This document shows positions 33,694 to 42,191 of a stretch of DNA of 46,141 bases, piece after piece. The position numbers and the translations under genes are program-made. Positions within the stretch are counted from its first letter, which is position 1, and every line of letters starts with the position of its first letter. This DNA is from JAWLBR01 sp041687495. Its GTDB lineage: Bacteria > Bacillota > Limnochordia > DTU087 > JAAYGB01. The notes beneath the pieces were generated by a model. That model did no database searches, was not told where the DNA came from, and was given only the letters and a program-made list of their open reading frames with translations. Location: positions 1 through 46,141 of the forward strand of contig JAWLBR010000013.1 in assembly GCA_041687495.1 (NCBI GenBank), read 5' to 3'.

Positions 33694-33696
33694 GGC

Positions 33697-34551
33697 CTAT
33701 CTGCCTCCTTGAGTTGTGCTCTTAGCTGCCTGGACGGTGTTGCTCAAAAGCATGGCAATGGTCATCGGGCCGACTCCTCCGGGAACCGGAGTAATCAGCT
33801 CTGCGACCTGACTGGCTGTCGCAAACTCCACATCGCCAACCAGCCTACCGTCCACACGGTTTACCCCTACATCAATGACCACGCATCCAGGTTTGAGCCA
33901 CCGGCCTAAGATCAGCTCGGGACGCCCAACGGCCGCGACAAGAATATCCGCGTTACGGCACTCCTCAGCCAGATCCGCAGTGCGTGAATGACAGACCGTA
34001 ACGGTGGCGTTTTCCTGCAGCAATAGGGCAGCTATGGGCTTACCGACGATATCGCTGCGACCAACAACTACAGCCTTCTTGCCAGAAACAGGCACCTCGT
34101 ATTCATGTAGCAGCCTCATTATACCCAGGGGGGTGCAGGGCACAAGGGTGGACTGCCCAGACCAAAGTTTACCGACACTAGCCGGATGGAACCCATCCAC
34201 GTCCTTTTCGACCGCAACGGCCGCTTGGACCGCATTTGCATCAATGTGCTCAGGGACCGGCAATTGGACGAGGATGCCGTGGACGCTATCATCTTGATTC
34301 AAGCCATCTACCACTTCCAGAAGCTCCGCTTGGGAAGTCCCCTCTGGCAACCTGACTACCGCAGACCCAATCCCGACTTCAGCGCAGGCTTTGTGTTTCA
34401 TCCGTACATACACTTCCGACGCGGGGTCACTCCCCACCAGAACCACTGCTAGACCCGGAACCACCCCCTGCTCCCGCAGTGTACTTACTTCTCCGGTTAG
34501 TTCGCACCGGATCTTGGCCGCCAGTGCTTTTCCGTCCATAATCGTTGCCAT
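33697..34551 (-). CDS. folD: Methylene-THF dehydrogenase / methenyl-THF cyclohydrolase
   Basis: Bifunctional enzyme interconverting methylene-, methenyl- and formyl-tetrahydrofolate, usually NADP-dependent. 284 residues from ATG at 34551 (AAGGAGG upstream). Motifs: YVRMKHKACAEVGI (catalytic Tyr and Lys), GILVQLPVPEHI, KDVDGFHP, PCTPLGIM, VVGRSDIVGKP (Rossmann) and TPVPGGVGPMT. It lies directly after nfnB (13 bases) and before the corrinoid activator. Placing an NADP enzyme behind the NADPH-balancing Nfn complex is biochemically sensible. Confidence 0.97.
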   Translation of the reverse strand: MATIMDGKALAAKIRCELTGEVSTLREQGVVPGLAVVLVGSDPASEVYVRMKHKACAEVGIGSAVVRLPEGTSQAELLEVVDGLNQDDSVHGILVQLPVPEHIDANAVQAAVAVEKDVDGFHPASVGKLWSGQSTLVPCTPLGIMRLLHEYEVPVSGKKAVVVGRSDIVGKPIAALLLQENATVTVCHSRTADLAEECRNADILVAAVGRPELILGRWLKPGCVVIDVGVNRVDGRLVGDVEFATASQVAELITPVPGGVGPMTIAMLLSNTVQAAKSTTQGGR

Positions 34552-34564
34552 AACAGAACCCTCC

Positions 34565-35968
34565 TTAGTTACCGGCCTTGTCTTGCAGGTATCGGTGGAT
34601 ACTTTGCGCTGCCTTCCTCCCGCCACCCATGGCGTCGATCACTGTGGAACCACCGCTGATAATATCCCCGGCCGCGAACACCCCGGGAATACTTGTACTG
34701 TAACTATCGGAGGCAACTTCCACGGTCCCTCGAGCCGAAAACTGCAACTCAGGCATGGCCTGCCGAAGAATGGGATTTGGACTCTGACCGATGGCAACGA
34801 TGAAGGTTTCTGCTGGAATCTCAAATTCGGAATCGGGAATAACTATCGGCCGCCGTCTCCCATCAGCTCCCGGCTGGTCAAGCTGCATCCGCTGGCAGCT
34901 AATACTCTTAACCCATCCGTCTTCGCCGCATACCGCAATGGGGTTTGTCAACATCCGCAGGCTTATCCCCTCCTCTTTGGCATGGACAATCTCTTCTGCC
35001 CGAGCGGGCATTTCCTCCAAAGAGCGTCGGTAGACGACTGTAACCTGAGCGCCAAGGCGCCTCGCGGTTCGAGCCGCATCCATGGCTGTGTTTCCTCCCC
35101 CCACCACGACCACCTGTTTGCCCACCTGTACTGGGGTCTCAAAGTCCGGAAACTGATACGCCCGCATTAGATTTACTCGAGTAAGAAATTCGTTAGAAGA
35201 ATAGACTCCATTTAAATCCTCGCCTGGAATGCCCAAAAAGCGTGGCAGCCCGGCCCCAGCTCCGATGAAGACTGCACCAAATCCTTGGTCCCATAAATCA
35301 GCTAAGTGCAAAGTTCGGCCAAACAGGACATTGGTGTTTACTTGTACGCCCAAGGACTCCAACGCTGCGAATTCCTGGCGAACAATATTCTTAGGTAGAC
35401 GGAACTCAGGAATACCGTAAGTCAAGACGCCTCCTGTCTCGTGCAGCGCCTCAAACATCTGAACTTTGTACCCCAAACGGGCCAACTCTGAAGCTGCGGC
35501 CATCGCCGCAGGGCCCGAACCAATGACAGCCACCTTCCCCAAAAGACTCGACGCTGCCGAGAGAGCCGGTAATGACGATATGGAGCCATCTTTACCCAAG
35601 GCACTATCCGCGGCAAAGCGCTCCAACATGCCAATGGCAACTGGCTCACCCTTGCGGCCCAGAATGCATGCCCCTTCACACTGCTGCTCCTGTGGACAAA
35701 CTCGGCCGCAAATCCCAGGAAAGAGATTCGTGTTGCGAATGACCCTAAGTGCCTGATCCCACTGGCCTTGAGCCGCAAGTCGCAGAAAACCAGGAATATC
35801 GATGTTTACCGGACAGCCCTCGACACAAAGTGGACGTCGACACTGCAGGCACCGCCCTGCTTCGGCCTGCGCCTGGTTCGCCTCCAGCCCCAGATTAACC
35901 TCCCCGAAGTTACAAACCCGTTGCTCTGGATCTTGGGCAGGCATTTTCACTCTACTCACCTTCGGCAT
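34565..35968 (-). CDS. nfnB: NADPH-binding subunit of Nfn transhydrogenase (NfnB-like)
   Basis: 467 residues. N-terminal [4Fe-4S] region with CLQCRRPLCVEGCP and CGRVCPQEQQCEGAC, then two nucleotide folds: FAD site VAVIGSGPAAMAAA and NAD(P) site VVVVGGGNTAMDAART. C-terminal GVFAAGDIISGGSTV. NfnAB bifurcates electrons between NADPH, NADH and ferredoxin; alone it could be called a glutamate-synthase small-subunit-like protein. The adjacent nfnA makes the Nfn reading far more likely. Its start (ATG 35968) overlaps the end of nfnA by 13 bases. Confidence 0.9.
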   Translation of the reverse strand: MPKVSRVKMPAQDPEQRVCNFGEVNLGLEANQAQAEAGRCLQCRRPLCVEGCPVNIDIPGFLRLAAQGQWDQALRVIRNTNLFPGICGRVCPQEQQCEGACILGRKGEPVAIGMLERFAADSALGKDGSISSLPALSAASSLLGKVAVIGSGPAAMAAASELARLGYKVQMFEALHETGGVLTYGIPEFRLPKNIVRQEFAALESLGVQVNTNVLFGRTLHLADLWDQGFGAVFIGAGAGLPRFLGIPGEDLNGVYSSNEFLTRVNLMRAYQFPDFETPVQVGKQVVVVGGGNTAMDAARTARRLGAQVTVVYRRSLEEMPARAEEIVHAKEEGISLRMLTNPIAVCGEDGWVKSISCQRMQLDQPGADGRRRPIVIPDSEFEIPAETFIVAIGQSPNPILRQAMPELQFSARGTVEVASDSYSTSIPGVFAAGDIISGGSTVIDAMGGGRKAAQSIHRYLQDKAGN

Positions 35969-36801
35969 TGGCCTGCACACCCTTCTTCGTGATGAGGTGG
36001 TACGTTTCTCTCTTGGTCCTGGTACTGTCGGGAACGATTGAGCAAGCCGGCAAAGTCCACTTGATGCCCATCAAACTCCGGTCCATCAGTACAGCAGAAT
36101 TTGGTCTCTCCGCCAACCTGAACGCGGCAGGCGCCGCACATTCCAGTTCCGTCCACCATAACTGGGTTCAAGCTGACAACGGTCTTAATGCCGTATGGTC
36201 TGGTAAGTTCGCAGACTGCTCGCATCATCGGGAGTGGCCCGATGGCAACCACCTCATCGATCTGCTCGCCCTGATCGATGAGCTCCTGCAGCAGTTGGGT
36301 GACATAGCCTTTGGCCCCTTTACTGCCGTCCTCTGTGGCCTGCAGTAGCTGCTCACTGCACTGGGCGAGTTCATCTTCATAAAAGAATAAGTCAGCGCCG
36401 CGAGCCCCAAGTAAAGTAATCACTCTGTTTCCAACCTGCTGATGGGCCCGGGCCTCAGGGTAGATGATGGCAGTAGCCACCCCGCCCGCCACACACACAA
36501 CTGTTCCGACCGGACGAATGTCTGCTGGCGTCCCCAGCGGGCCCAACAGGTCAGCTAGCCTGCCGCCGATGGGAATGGAAATGAGGTCCTGGGTACTATG
36601 GCCAATAGCCTGGATGACCAACGTAATCAGCCCCGACTCCGGGTGGAAATCCGAAATACTGATGGGGATCCGTTCGCCCCTGGGGTGCACTCGCAGGACC
36701 ACAAATTGCCCCGGCTTTGCTTTTGCCGCCACTTGGGGGGCACAAATGTTCAGCTGCCAAATATGACTGGATAACTGTCTTTTCTCTACTATTTCAAACA
36801 C
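35956..36801 (-). CDS. nfnA: FAD/[2Fe-2S] subunit of Nfn transhydrogenase (NfnA-like)
   Basis: 281 residues from GTG at 36801, 7 bases after GGGGAGG. Ferredoxin-NADP reductase-type FAD domain (RIPISISDF), NAD domain (CVAGGVATAIIYPEA) and C-terminal [2Fe-2S] motif DGTGMCGACRV ... KFCCTDGPEFDGH, the NfnA/PyrK-type signature. The C-terminal extension past LNRSRQYQDQE is unusual and basic, encoded where the gene overlaps nfnB. First gene of the C1 operon. Confidence 0.93.
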   Translation of the reverse strand: MFEIVEKRQLSSHIWQLNICAPQVAAKAKPGQFVVLRVHPRGERIPISISDFHPESGLITLVIQAIGHSTQDLISIPIGGRLADLLGPLGTPADIRPVGTVVCVAGGVATAIIYPEARAHQQVGNRVITLLGARGADLFFYEDELAQCSEQLLQATEDGSKGAKGYVTQLLQELIDQGEQIDEVVAIGPLPMMRAVCELTRPYGIKTVVSLNPVMVDGTGMCGACRVQVGGETKFCCTDGPEFDGHQVDFAGLLNRSRQYQDQERNVPPHHEEGCAGQCRR

Positions 36802-36879
36802 TGGCGTTCCTCCCCTGAACAGCGTTGCAGGCTTACTGCCGGTGCCCAATACAGAAACACACCCGCCCGCAAGTTTATG

Positions 36880-36925
36880 ATCTTATTCGGTTTCTTGGTT
36901 TGCATACCTTCACCCGAAATAAGAT
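36880..36925. promoter_or_regulatory. Inverted repeat in the nfn leader
   Basis: ATCTTATTCGG and CCGAAATAAGAT arms (one base unpaired) with a 23-base gap lie 80-125 bases upstream of the nfnA GTG. It could be an operator or an RNA hairpin; no known consensus is matched. Confidence 0.3.
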
Positions 36926-36978
36926 GACTCCAAACAGTCTCGAAAAGTCGCCACTTAATATCCAGTCTCAGAGAATAC

Positions 36979-37030
36979 ACAAAAACGGCGAGGCCGCCCC
37001 AAACACATCGGTGCGAACCCCGCCGTTTAC
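36979..37030 (-). terminator. Terminator of the isomerase gene
   Basis: AAACGGCG / CGCCGTTT arms on the minus strand with a long loop of about 30 bases (itself GC-rich) and a T-run after the second arm, about 52 bases after the stop at 37082. Confidence 0.55.
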
Positions 37031-37081
37031 GCTGTTAACGCGGAAATTATTATCCCTACTTACTTGGCCGGTCTCTCTTAC

Positions 37082-38053
37082 TTATACCCACCAAGCCTCG
37101 CCGGCACTCTCTTCCATAACTACGTCTTTAAGCAGGCTGACTGCCTTACCAAATCCCTCGTCGATGGAAGCCAGTGCGTCCTCATGCTCAATACTAAGGA
37201 CATAGTCGTATCCGACTAAGCGGAGTGCACTGACAATGTCTTTCCACAGCTTAGCATCATGACCATAACCTACACTTCTGAACAGCCAAGAACGTTCCGG
37301 CATTTCAGTGTAGTTCTTGGTATCCAGCACGCCGTTCAGAGCGGTGTTGTACGGATCAATGAACGTGTCCTTGGCGTGGAAATGGTACATTGCCTTCTTC
37401 TCACCGAGGTAACGAATGGCACGAACCGGGTCAATACCCTGCCAGAACAAGTGGCTAGGGTCAAAGTTGGCCCCAATAATCGGTCCGACAGCGTCCCGCA
37501 GCTTAATGACGGTTTCTGGGTTATAAACACAGAATCCGGGGTGCATCTCAAAGGCAATCTTCTTCACACCGTGATCGGCAGCGAACTTTGCTTCCTGCTG
37601 CCAATACGGAATCAAAACCTCATTCCACTGGTAGTCAAGGATCTCCAGAAAGTCTGTTGGCCACGGGCAAGTGACCCAGTTCGGATACTTCGAACCCGGC
37701 GAGTCACCTGGGCAGCCAGAAAATCCAGTAACGATCTCTACTCCCAGCTTCTCAGCCAACAGCACTGTGTTCCGCCAGTCGTTGTGGAACATCTCAGCGA
37801 CATCCTTTTGCGGATGCACTGCGTTGCCGTGGACACTCAAGCAGCTAATGCTCATCCCACGATCATCGAGCTGTTTTTTCCACTCGTTGAGCTTGGTGTC
37901 ATCAGCCAGCAGTTCCTCCGGATTACAGTGGGCTTTGCCTGGAAATCCGCCGGCTCCGATTTCAACTGTGTCAATGCCAAAAGACTTGATTTTGTCCAAA
38001 GCCTCACCAAAGGGTAGGTTTTGGTACAAAACGGTAAGTACTCCAACCTTCAT
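37082..38053 (-). CDS. Sugar phosphate isomerase/epimerase family protein
   Basis: 323 residues; ATG at 38053 with GGGAGG 9 bases upstream. TIM-barrel xylose-isomerase-like fold: TVEIGAGGFPGK, SVHGNAVHP, GFSGCPGD, AFEMHPGFCVYN, NFDPSHLFWQG, YHFHAKDTF, and near the end VLSIEHEDA. The Glu, Asp and His residues expected to bind the metal are present. The substrate is not predictable. The Gfo/Idh/MocA dehydrogenase about 1.7 kb further suggests inositol or rare-sugar catabolism, with tRNAs and DUF421 in between. Confidence 0.9.
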   Translation of the reverse strand: MKVGVLTVLYQNLPFGEALDKIKSFGIDTVEIGAGGFPGKAHCNPEELLADDTKLNEWKKQLDDRGMSISCLSVHGNAVHPQKDVAEMFHNDWRNTVLLAEKLGVEIVTGFSGCPGDSPGSKYPNWVTCPWPTDFLEILDYQWNEVLIPYWQQEAKFAADHGVKKIAFEMHPGFCVYNPETVIKLRDAVGPIIGANFDPSHLFWQGIDPVRAIRYLGEKKAMYHFHAKDTFIDPYNTALNGVLDTKNYTEMPERSWLFRSVGYGHDAKLWKDIVSALRLVGYDYVLSIEHEDALASIDEGFGKAVSLLKDVVMEESAGEAWWV

Positions 38054-38118
38054 TCCATCCATCCTCCCGTCAAACCTAATTACTAAGTAACTAAAGCAAC
38101 ATTACTCCTTGAATCCCA

Positions 38119-38150
38119 TGGGTAATATACCCAAATAATGTCTTCTTCAA
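38119..38150 (-). promoter_or_regulatory. Promoter with overlapping palindrome upstream of the isomerase gene
   Basis: Minus strand TTGAAG (38145-38150), 17-base spacer, TATTAC (38122-38127), about 70 bases upstream of the start. The -10 box lies in a perfect inverted repeat, TGGGTA-ATA-TACCCA (38119-38133 on plus). A repressor bound there would block transcription. The palindrome is observed; regulation is inferred. Confidence 0.5.
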
Positions 38151-38277
38151 CAGACATCTCTAAGGATCCTCCCAGATGAATCAATGCATCGGGCATGGTT
38201 ATTCCATTACCTAGTCCCAACCTAGCGATAGCTGCGAATGGAGATAATGAGGAATCACCGCAGTAGAGGAATGCCGT

Positions 38278-38318
38278 CTAAAAATAAGACAACCACCGAG
38301 ACTATCCTCGATGGTTGT
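38278..38318 (-). terminator. Terminator downstream of tRNA-Arg
   Basis: 12-bp stem (ACAACCATCGAG / CTCGGTGGTTGT, one G-U pair) with a 6-base loop and a T-rich tail (TTATTTTT), just after the tRNA CCA on the minus strand. Confidence 0.85.
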
Positions 38319-38320
38319 TA

Positions 38321-38396
38321 TGGTGCGCCTAGCAGGACTCGAACCTGCGCTCCCGGCTCCGGAGGCCGGTGCTCTCATCCGCTGAGCTATAGGCGC
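38321..38396 (-). tRNA. tRNA-Arg (anticodon CCG)
   Basis: 76 bases including encoded CCA. Acceptor GCGCCTA pairs with TAGGCGC; T-arm GGTTCGAGTCC; anticodon stem CCGGC / GCCGG with loop CTCCGGA, anticodon CCG, reading CGG codons. Confidence 0.97.
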
Positions 38397-38423
38397 CAGT
38401 GGGTTGTTCAACTGACAGAACCT

Positions 38424-38452
38424 ATTATAGCATCAGCCTGATGTCAGTGCAA
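38424..38452 (-). promoter_or_regulatory. Sigma-A promoter of tRNA-Arg
   Basis: TTGCAC (38447-38452), 17-base spacer, perfect TATAAT (38424-38429), 28 bases before the tRNA 5' end on the minus strand. Confidence 0.85.
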
Positions 38453-38508
38453 CCCACAGCGGCCAAAAATCTTGGTTGTCTCAGTGTCAAATTTTTGGAT
38501 CCTTTAGG

Positions 38509-39213
38509 CTAAGTTGGTACCGAACCGCCTTGATGTCTTCTCTGTTGAATGAACAGCTTGCCATCGCTATCAATGGTGGCAAGGAAGACGTCTTCCGCCG
38601 CTGAGATCCCTCTCTCTTCAAGTTGGCGGCGCAACCAGCCCAGGGTCAAACCAATCTCCTCTAGGTTATGCTCAACAACTATGCCATCCTTGATTAAGGG
38701 AACTAGCAAACCTTCATAGCGAGTCGGCAACTGCAGATCCTCGGGTGTTATCGACCTTTTCTGCGATTTCGGTACGACACTTAGTTTGCCGTTAGTCTCC
38801 AATATGGCGACTTCCACATCGTCAACGTTGGGATGGCCAGCAAGGCGCAGTTGTGCCAGTAAGTCGGTCAGATTGTAGCGGATAGTACCCATGTTTTTCT
38901 CGAGAATGACACCGTCCTTGACCAACAGTGTCGGTGATCCATCGATCAATCCCCGAAGCCGATCACTTTTTAGCATGAGAAAAGAAATTAACAGCTCAGC
39001 CCCTGCCAGTGTTAACAGGGGGATTAGGATCTCCCCCACTGGAATCTCCAAGTTTTCAATTGAGATTGTAGCCATTTCACCGATCATTACAGCAACCACT
39101 AGGTCAAAGGGTGACAGTGAGTCCATTTCCCGCTTCCCCATCAGCCGAACGATAACCAGCAGAGCCACATAGAATATCAGGGTACGGAGTATGCGCTGAC
39201 CCAACAGCTCCAC
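38509..39213 (-). CDS. DUF421 membrane protein (YetF/YcaP-like)
   Basis: 234 residues from GTG at 39213, 8 bases after AAGGTG; a longer form from 39249 is possible. Three N-terminal transmembrane segments (about 8-28, 35-55, 60-78) with the family core VRLMGKREMDSLSPFDLVVAV and IGEMAT. Then two repeats of the soluble domain, each ending in a GILE/VVEHNL-type element (DGVILEKNM, DGIVVEHNL). Related proteins in Bacillus are sporulation-associated but of unclear function. Confidence 0.88.
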   Translation of the reverse strand: MELLGQRILRTLIFYVALLVIVRLMGKREMDSLSPFDLVVAVMIGEMATISIENLEIPVGEILIPLLTLAGAELLISFLMLKSDRLRGLIDGSPTLLVKDGVILEKNMGTIRYNLTDLLAQLRLAGHPNVDDVEVAILETNGKLSVVPKSQKRSITPEDLQLPTRYEGLLVPLIKDGIVVEHNLEEIGLTLGWLRRQLEERGISAAEDVFLATIDSDGKLFIQQRRHQGGSVPT

Positions 39214-39329
39214 TCTTGGCCACACCTTCCCATTTTCTAGGTAGATCACAACATGAGTACTAATTAGTCTGCATTCTCTGTGTCAGAGTATGCTGAACTA
39301 AATCCGGTTCTAGTGCCGAAAAGTCCCTC

Positions 39330-39358
39330 TTGACCTTGCTTTCATCGGTTGATATAAT
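39330..39358 (+). promoter_or_regulatory. Sigma-A promoter of the tRNA cluster
   Basis: TTGACC (39330-39335), 17-base spacer, perfect TATAAT (39353-39358), 16 bases upstream of tRNA-Asp. Confidence 0.9.
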
Positions 39359-39374
39359 CAATCTTGTTCGTCAG

Positions 39375-39451
39375 GGAGCCGTGGTGTAGCTGGTTAACAC
39401 GCCGGCCTGTCAAGCCGGAGATCGCGGGTTCGAGTCCCGTCGGTTCCGCCA
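39375..39451 (+). tRNA. tRNA-Asp (anticodon GTC)
   Basis: 77 bases including CCA. Acceptor GGAGCCG / CGGTTCC (one G-U), T-arm GGTTCGAGTCC, anticodon loop CTGTCAA with GTC. Confidence 0.97.
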
Positions 39452-39458
39452 TTTGCTG

Positions 39459-39487
39459 TTGACTTTTTTGCAGTTGTTTGCTATATT
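39459..39487 (+). promoter_or_regulatory. Second sigma-A promoter, upstream of tRNA-Gly
   Basis: TTGACT (39459-39464), 17-base spacer, TATATT (39482-39487) between tRNA-Asp and tRNA-Gly, only 8 bases after the tRNA-Asp CCA. It would boost the distal tRNAs. Confidence 0.75.
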
Positions 39488-39502
39488 TTAACTACCAGCC
39501 GA

Positions 39503-39577
39503 GCGGATGTGGCCTAGTGGTATGGCATCGGCTTCCCAAGCCGAGGATCGCGGGTTCGAATCCCGTCATCCGCTCCA
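39503..39577 (+). tRNA. tRNA-Gly (anticodon CCC)
   Basis: 75 bases including CCA. Acceptor GCGGATG / CATCCGC, anticodon loop TTCCCAA with CCC, T-arm GGTTCGAATCC. It reads GGG codons. Confidence 0.97.
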
Positions 39578-39597
39578 TTTTTGTGTTCAGAGTATCT

Positions 39598-39673
39598 GCC
39601 GACGTGGCTCAATCGGTAGAGCGACGCATTCGTAATGCGTAGGTTAGCGGTTCGATTCCGCTCGTCGGCTCCA
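39598..39673 (+). tRNA. tRNA-Thr (anticodon CGT)
   Basis: 76 bases including CCA. Acceptor GCCGACG / CGTCGGC, anticodon stem ACGCA / TGCGT with loop TTCGTAA, anticodon CGT. Confidence 0.97.
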
Positions 39674-39675
39674 GT

Positions 39676-39710
39676 AACCCCTTCGGAAGGATTTCCGCAG
39701 GGGTTTTTTT
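39676..39710 (+). terminator. Terminator of the tRNA cluster
   Basis: AACCCC / GGGGTT outer stem with inner TTCGGAA-type pairing and a seven-T run, 3 bases after the tRNA-Thr CCA. Confidence 0.9.
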
Positions 39711-39787
39711 GATCCCTTGAACAAGAACAGAGTGCCCCATGGGATGAGACACTCCGTACTTCACTGGGATACCCTCTGGTGTTTCGC

Positions 39788-40813
39788 CTACTTGACAGCA
39801 GTAATTGCTCCACCTTTGTTCGCAGAGTCCAGCTCGGCCTCTGCAATCTCGATGGTTTCCATCGTGCTGACAGTAGGGGCTACCTCAATTGGTGTATCGT
39901 TAAGGATGGCATTGGCGAAGTACTTAATCTCCCGATAGTATCCCATGTCTGGGGAGAGTTCAGGAACAAACCCCGGAGCTTCGTTGGGATAAGCTGTTAG
40001 GACACCCTTCTCAAAGACCAAGTTCCCCTTCTCGAAGTTAACGCGAAATAGCATATCAAATCCAAAATCCCCTTGCAGAGTCCAGTCATCTTGAGCATTG
40101 ACCACTTTTCCGTCTGAATAGAAGTAGTTAGTCGAGACTGTGTCATACCCACTGCCAGGAATTACATTCTTACCGATAGTAGACACCTTCTCCGGCTTGC
40201 CAAATAGCCAGTTGATCGTGTCTACGTCGTGGATGTGCTGGTCCAACAGGCAACCGCCGCTCTTGTCTTTGGTGAGCAGCCAGTTCTCGTACGACCAACG
40301 GGGAGGCGATCCGCCTCGGAAGAAATAGGCAGAGACTACACTGCCCCACTCTCCTGACACTACCTTGTCTTTAAGGTACTCGTAGGCCGGCCAGAAACGC
40401 AGACACTGTCCAATCATCAGTTTCCTACTGTTTTGTTCAGCGGCTTCGATCATCTGACGGCACTGCTTGGAATTCAAAGCCATAGGTTTCTCGCAAAGAA
40501 CGTGAATCCCCTTGTTGAGGGCTTTGACCGTCGCTTCAGCGTGCAGATATGTCGGCAGTGCAATATCAACGTAATCTAGTTCTTCCTTAGCCAGCATCTC
40601 GTCGATATCAGTATACAAGCTATACTTACTGAAGTCGTAGGTCCCGGTTCCGACATCGATGTTACCGGGCACAAACTTGTTCTCGAACTTCTCGGGATCA
40701 ATGTCGCACACTGCTGTCAACTTGACCGGAAAACCTTCTGATTCCAGGCGAATGTAGTTGTCCAAATGTCCCCGTCCCATGAACCCAATGCCAATGAGCC
40801 CAACTTTAAGCAT
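39788..40813 (-). CDS. Gfo/Idh/MocA family oxidoreductase
   Basis: 341 residues; ATG at 40813 after GGGGGGA. NAD(P)-binding Rossmann fold GLIGIGFMGRGHLDNY (about 5-20), the signature CEKPMALN (about 107-114), then the C-terminal alpha/beta domain with GGCLLDQHIHDVD containing the catalytic Asp/His pair. A dehydrogenase of a sugar, inositol or similar polyol is likely; substrate unknown. It follows the M24 peptidase by 67 bases and could be co-transcribed with it. Confidence 0.93.
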   Translation of the reverse strand: MLKVGLIGIGFMGRGHLDNYIRLESEGFPVKLTAVCDIDPEKFENKFVPGNIDVGTGTYDFSKYSLYTDIDEMLAKEELDYVDIALPTYLHAEATVKALNKGIHVLCEKPMALNSKQCRQMIEAAEQNSRKLMIGQCLRFWPAYEYLKDKVVSGEWGSVVSAYFFRGGSPPRWSYENWLLTKDKSGGCLLDQHIHDVDTINWLFGKPEKVSTIGKNVIPGSGYDTVSTNYFYSDGKVVNAQDDWTLQGDFGFDMLFRVNFEKGNLVFEKGVLTAYPNEAPGFVPELSPDMGYYREIKYFANAILNDTPIEVAPTVSTMETIEIAEAELDSANKGGAITAVK

Positions 40814-40880
40814 GTCAGCTATCCCCCCAGATTGTTGGTAAACAGTTCTCTTCCAGCTCTATACTTAGCCGGGAGCCACA

Positions 40881-42017
40881 CTAATCCTGCAGATACTCGC
40901 CCTCCGACTCCTCGAGCCGGTGTCCCAAAGGTGAAAGAACTTCTACACCGCTGTCGGTCACCACTACGTTGTCTTCAATGCGGACCCCGAACTCTCCCGG
41001 CAGGTAAATCCCTGGTTCAATGGTAAACACCATTCCCGGTTCAAGCATCTGGTGGTTACCTGCAACTAAGTACGGGGGTTCATGAATGTCTAGACCCAGT
41101 CCGTGCCCTACGCGGTGAGTAAAGTACTCACCATACCCAGCCGCAGTAATCACCTCTCTGGCCACCTGGTCGATAAACGCCGCGGTTACACCCGGACGCA
41201 CAGCTGCAACGGCCGCTGCGTGGGCATTCCAGACGATACGGTAAACCTCAGAGAACCGTTTCGCCCGTTGCGGGTCGTAGCAATGAGTGCGGGTTAGGTC
41301 AGCCCAATACCCATTGATATTGGCCCCGCTGTCAATCAGGACAACGTTAGGGTCTACTATTAAGCCGGTGGATTGACCGTGGGGATCCGCCGAATCAGCG
41401 TCAAACTGCAGTAGGACTTCGCCATCAGATGCCCCCTCTGCCCTGTAAGCGCTAATCAATCCCTGCCCCACAACATCTGCATGAACTCCACCGTGAGCAG
41501 CACCAATTTTACCGATGTGGCTGTCGATAATCTCTGCCGAAACCCTTCCCGCAGTGCGAATTTGGTCAAGCTCCCATTCAGACTTGATCAACCGCAAAGA
41601 ATCAAGCATCTCAGCAGCGTTTACCCAGTCTCTACCTGTTAGGCTAGCTACAAACCTTTCATACTGCCAAAACGGCATAAATGGGTCCACTGCGATCCGC
41701 TTACAGCTGCTCAAAATACGGACTGCTTCTTGGTAAGGATCCTCTGTCTCCTGCCAAGCAATCCGGTTTTGGCAAACTCGGTACACACTAGTTGGACTCA
41801 AGCGGCTCTCCTCAAAGCTTGGATAAATTAAGGCTAATTCGTCTTGCGAAACTACAAAGGCCAGTAATCTTTCGCTGGGGTGCACTCCCACTCCAGTCAG
41901 ATAACGGAAGTTGGAGCTAGGGGTTACCACTACGGCATCAACCCCAGCCTTAGCCATGACTCGACGCAGTCTCTCCCACCTAACTGCTAGCTCCCGATTC
42001 AGTTCGGAACTCATCAT
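40881..42017 (-). CDS. Xaa-Pro peptidase, M24 family
   Basis: 378 residues; ATG at 42017 after GGAGGGA. N-terminal creatinase-like domain (about 15-145), then the pita-bread fold. Metal ligands: DSGANINGYWADLTR (two Asp), the HRVGHGLGLDIHEPP histidine region, and the Glu residues in FTIEPGIY and RIEDNVVV. Cleaves N-terminal residues next to proline, or acts as a related dipeptidase. Neighbouring sugar-type dehydrogenase suggests a catabolic setting. Confidence 0.93.
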   Translation of the reverse strand: MMSSELNRELAVRWERLRRVMAKAGVDAVVVTPSSNFRYLTGVGVHPSERLLAFVVSQDELALIYPSFEESRLSPTSVYRVCQNRIAWQETEDPYQEAVRILSSCKRIAVDPFMPFWQYERFVASLTGRDWVNAAEMLDSLRLIKSEWELDQIRTAGRVSAEIIDSHIGKIGAAHGGVHADVVGQGLISAYRAEGASDGEVLLQFDADSADPHGQSTGLIVDPNVVLIDSGANINGYWADLTRTHCYDPQRAKRFSEVYRIVWNAHAAAVAAVRPGVTAAFIDQVAREVITAAGYGEYFTHRVGHGLGLDIHEPPYLVAGNHQMLEPGMVFTIEPGIYLPGEFGVRIEDNVVVTDSGVEVLSPLGHRLEESEGEYLQD

Positions 42018-42191
42018 CTTCTCCCTCCTACACAGTGGCAACAGCAAATGCCAACAGATTCGCCGAACTCCTCCTAAGACCTGCAGTGTTCACCAGTTTC
42101 GGCACTATATCCCACTGTCTATTAGCAACTATTACTCGTGAAACCCCCTGTACTAGGAATACTATGTGTGAGAAGAAAGGAGTGAAGAGTT

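Noticed and set aside
38054..38240. Short minus-strand frame (about 37 codons from ATG) upstream of the isomerase
   Set aside because: No ribosome binding site, and it overlaps the promoter and palindrome, so it is more likely leader DNA.
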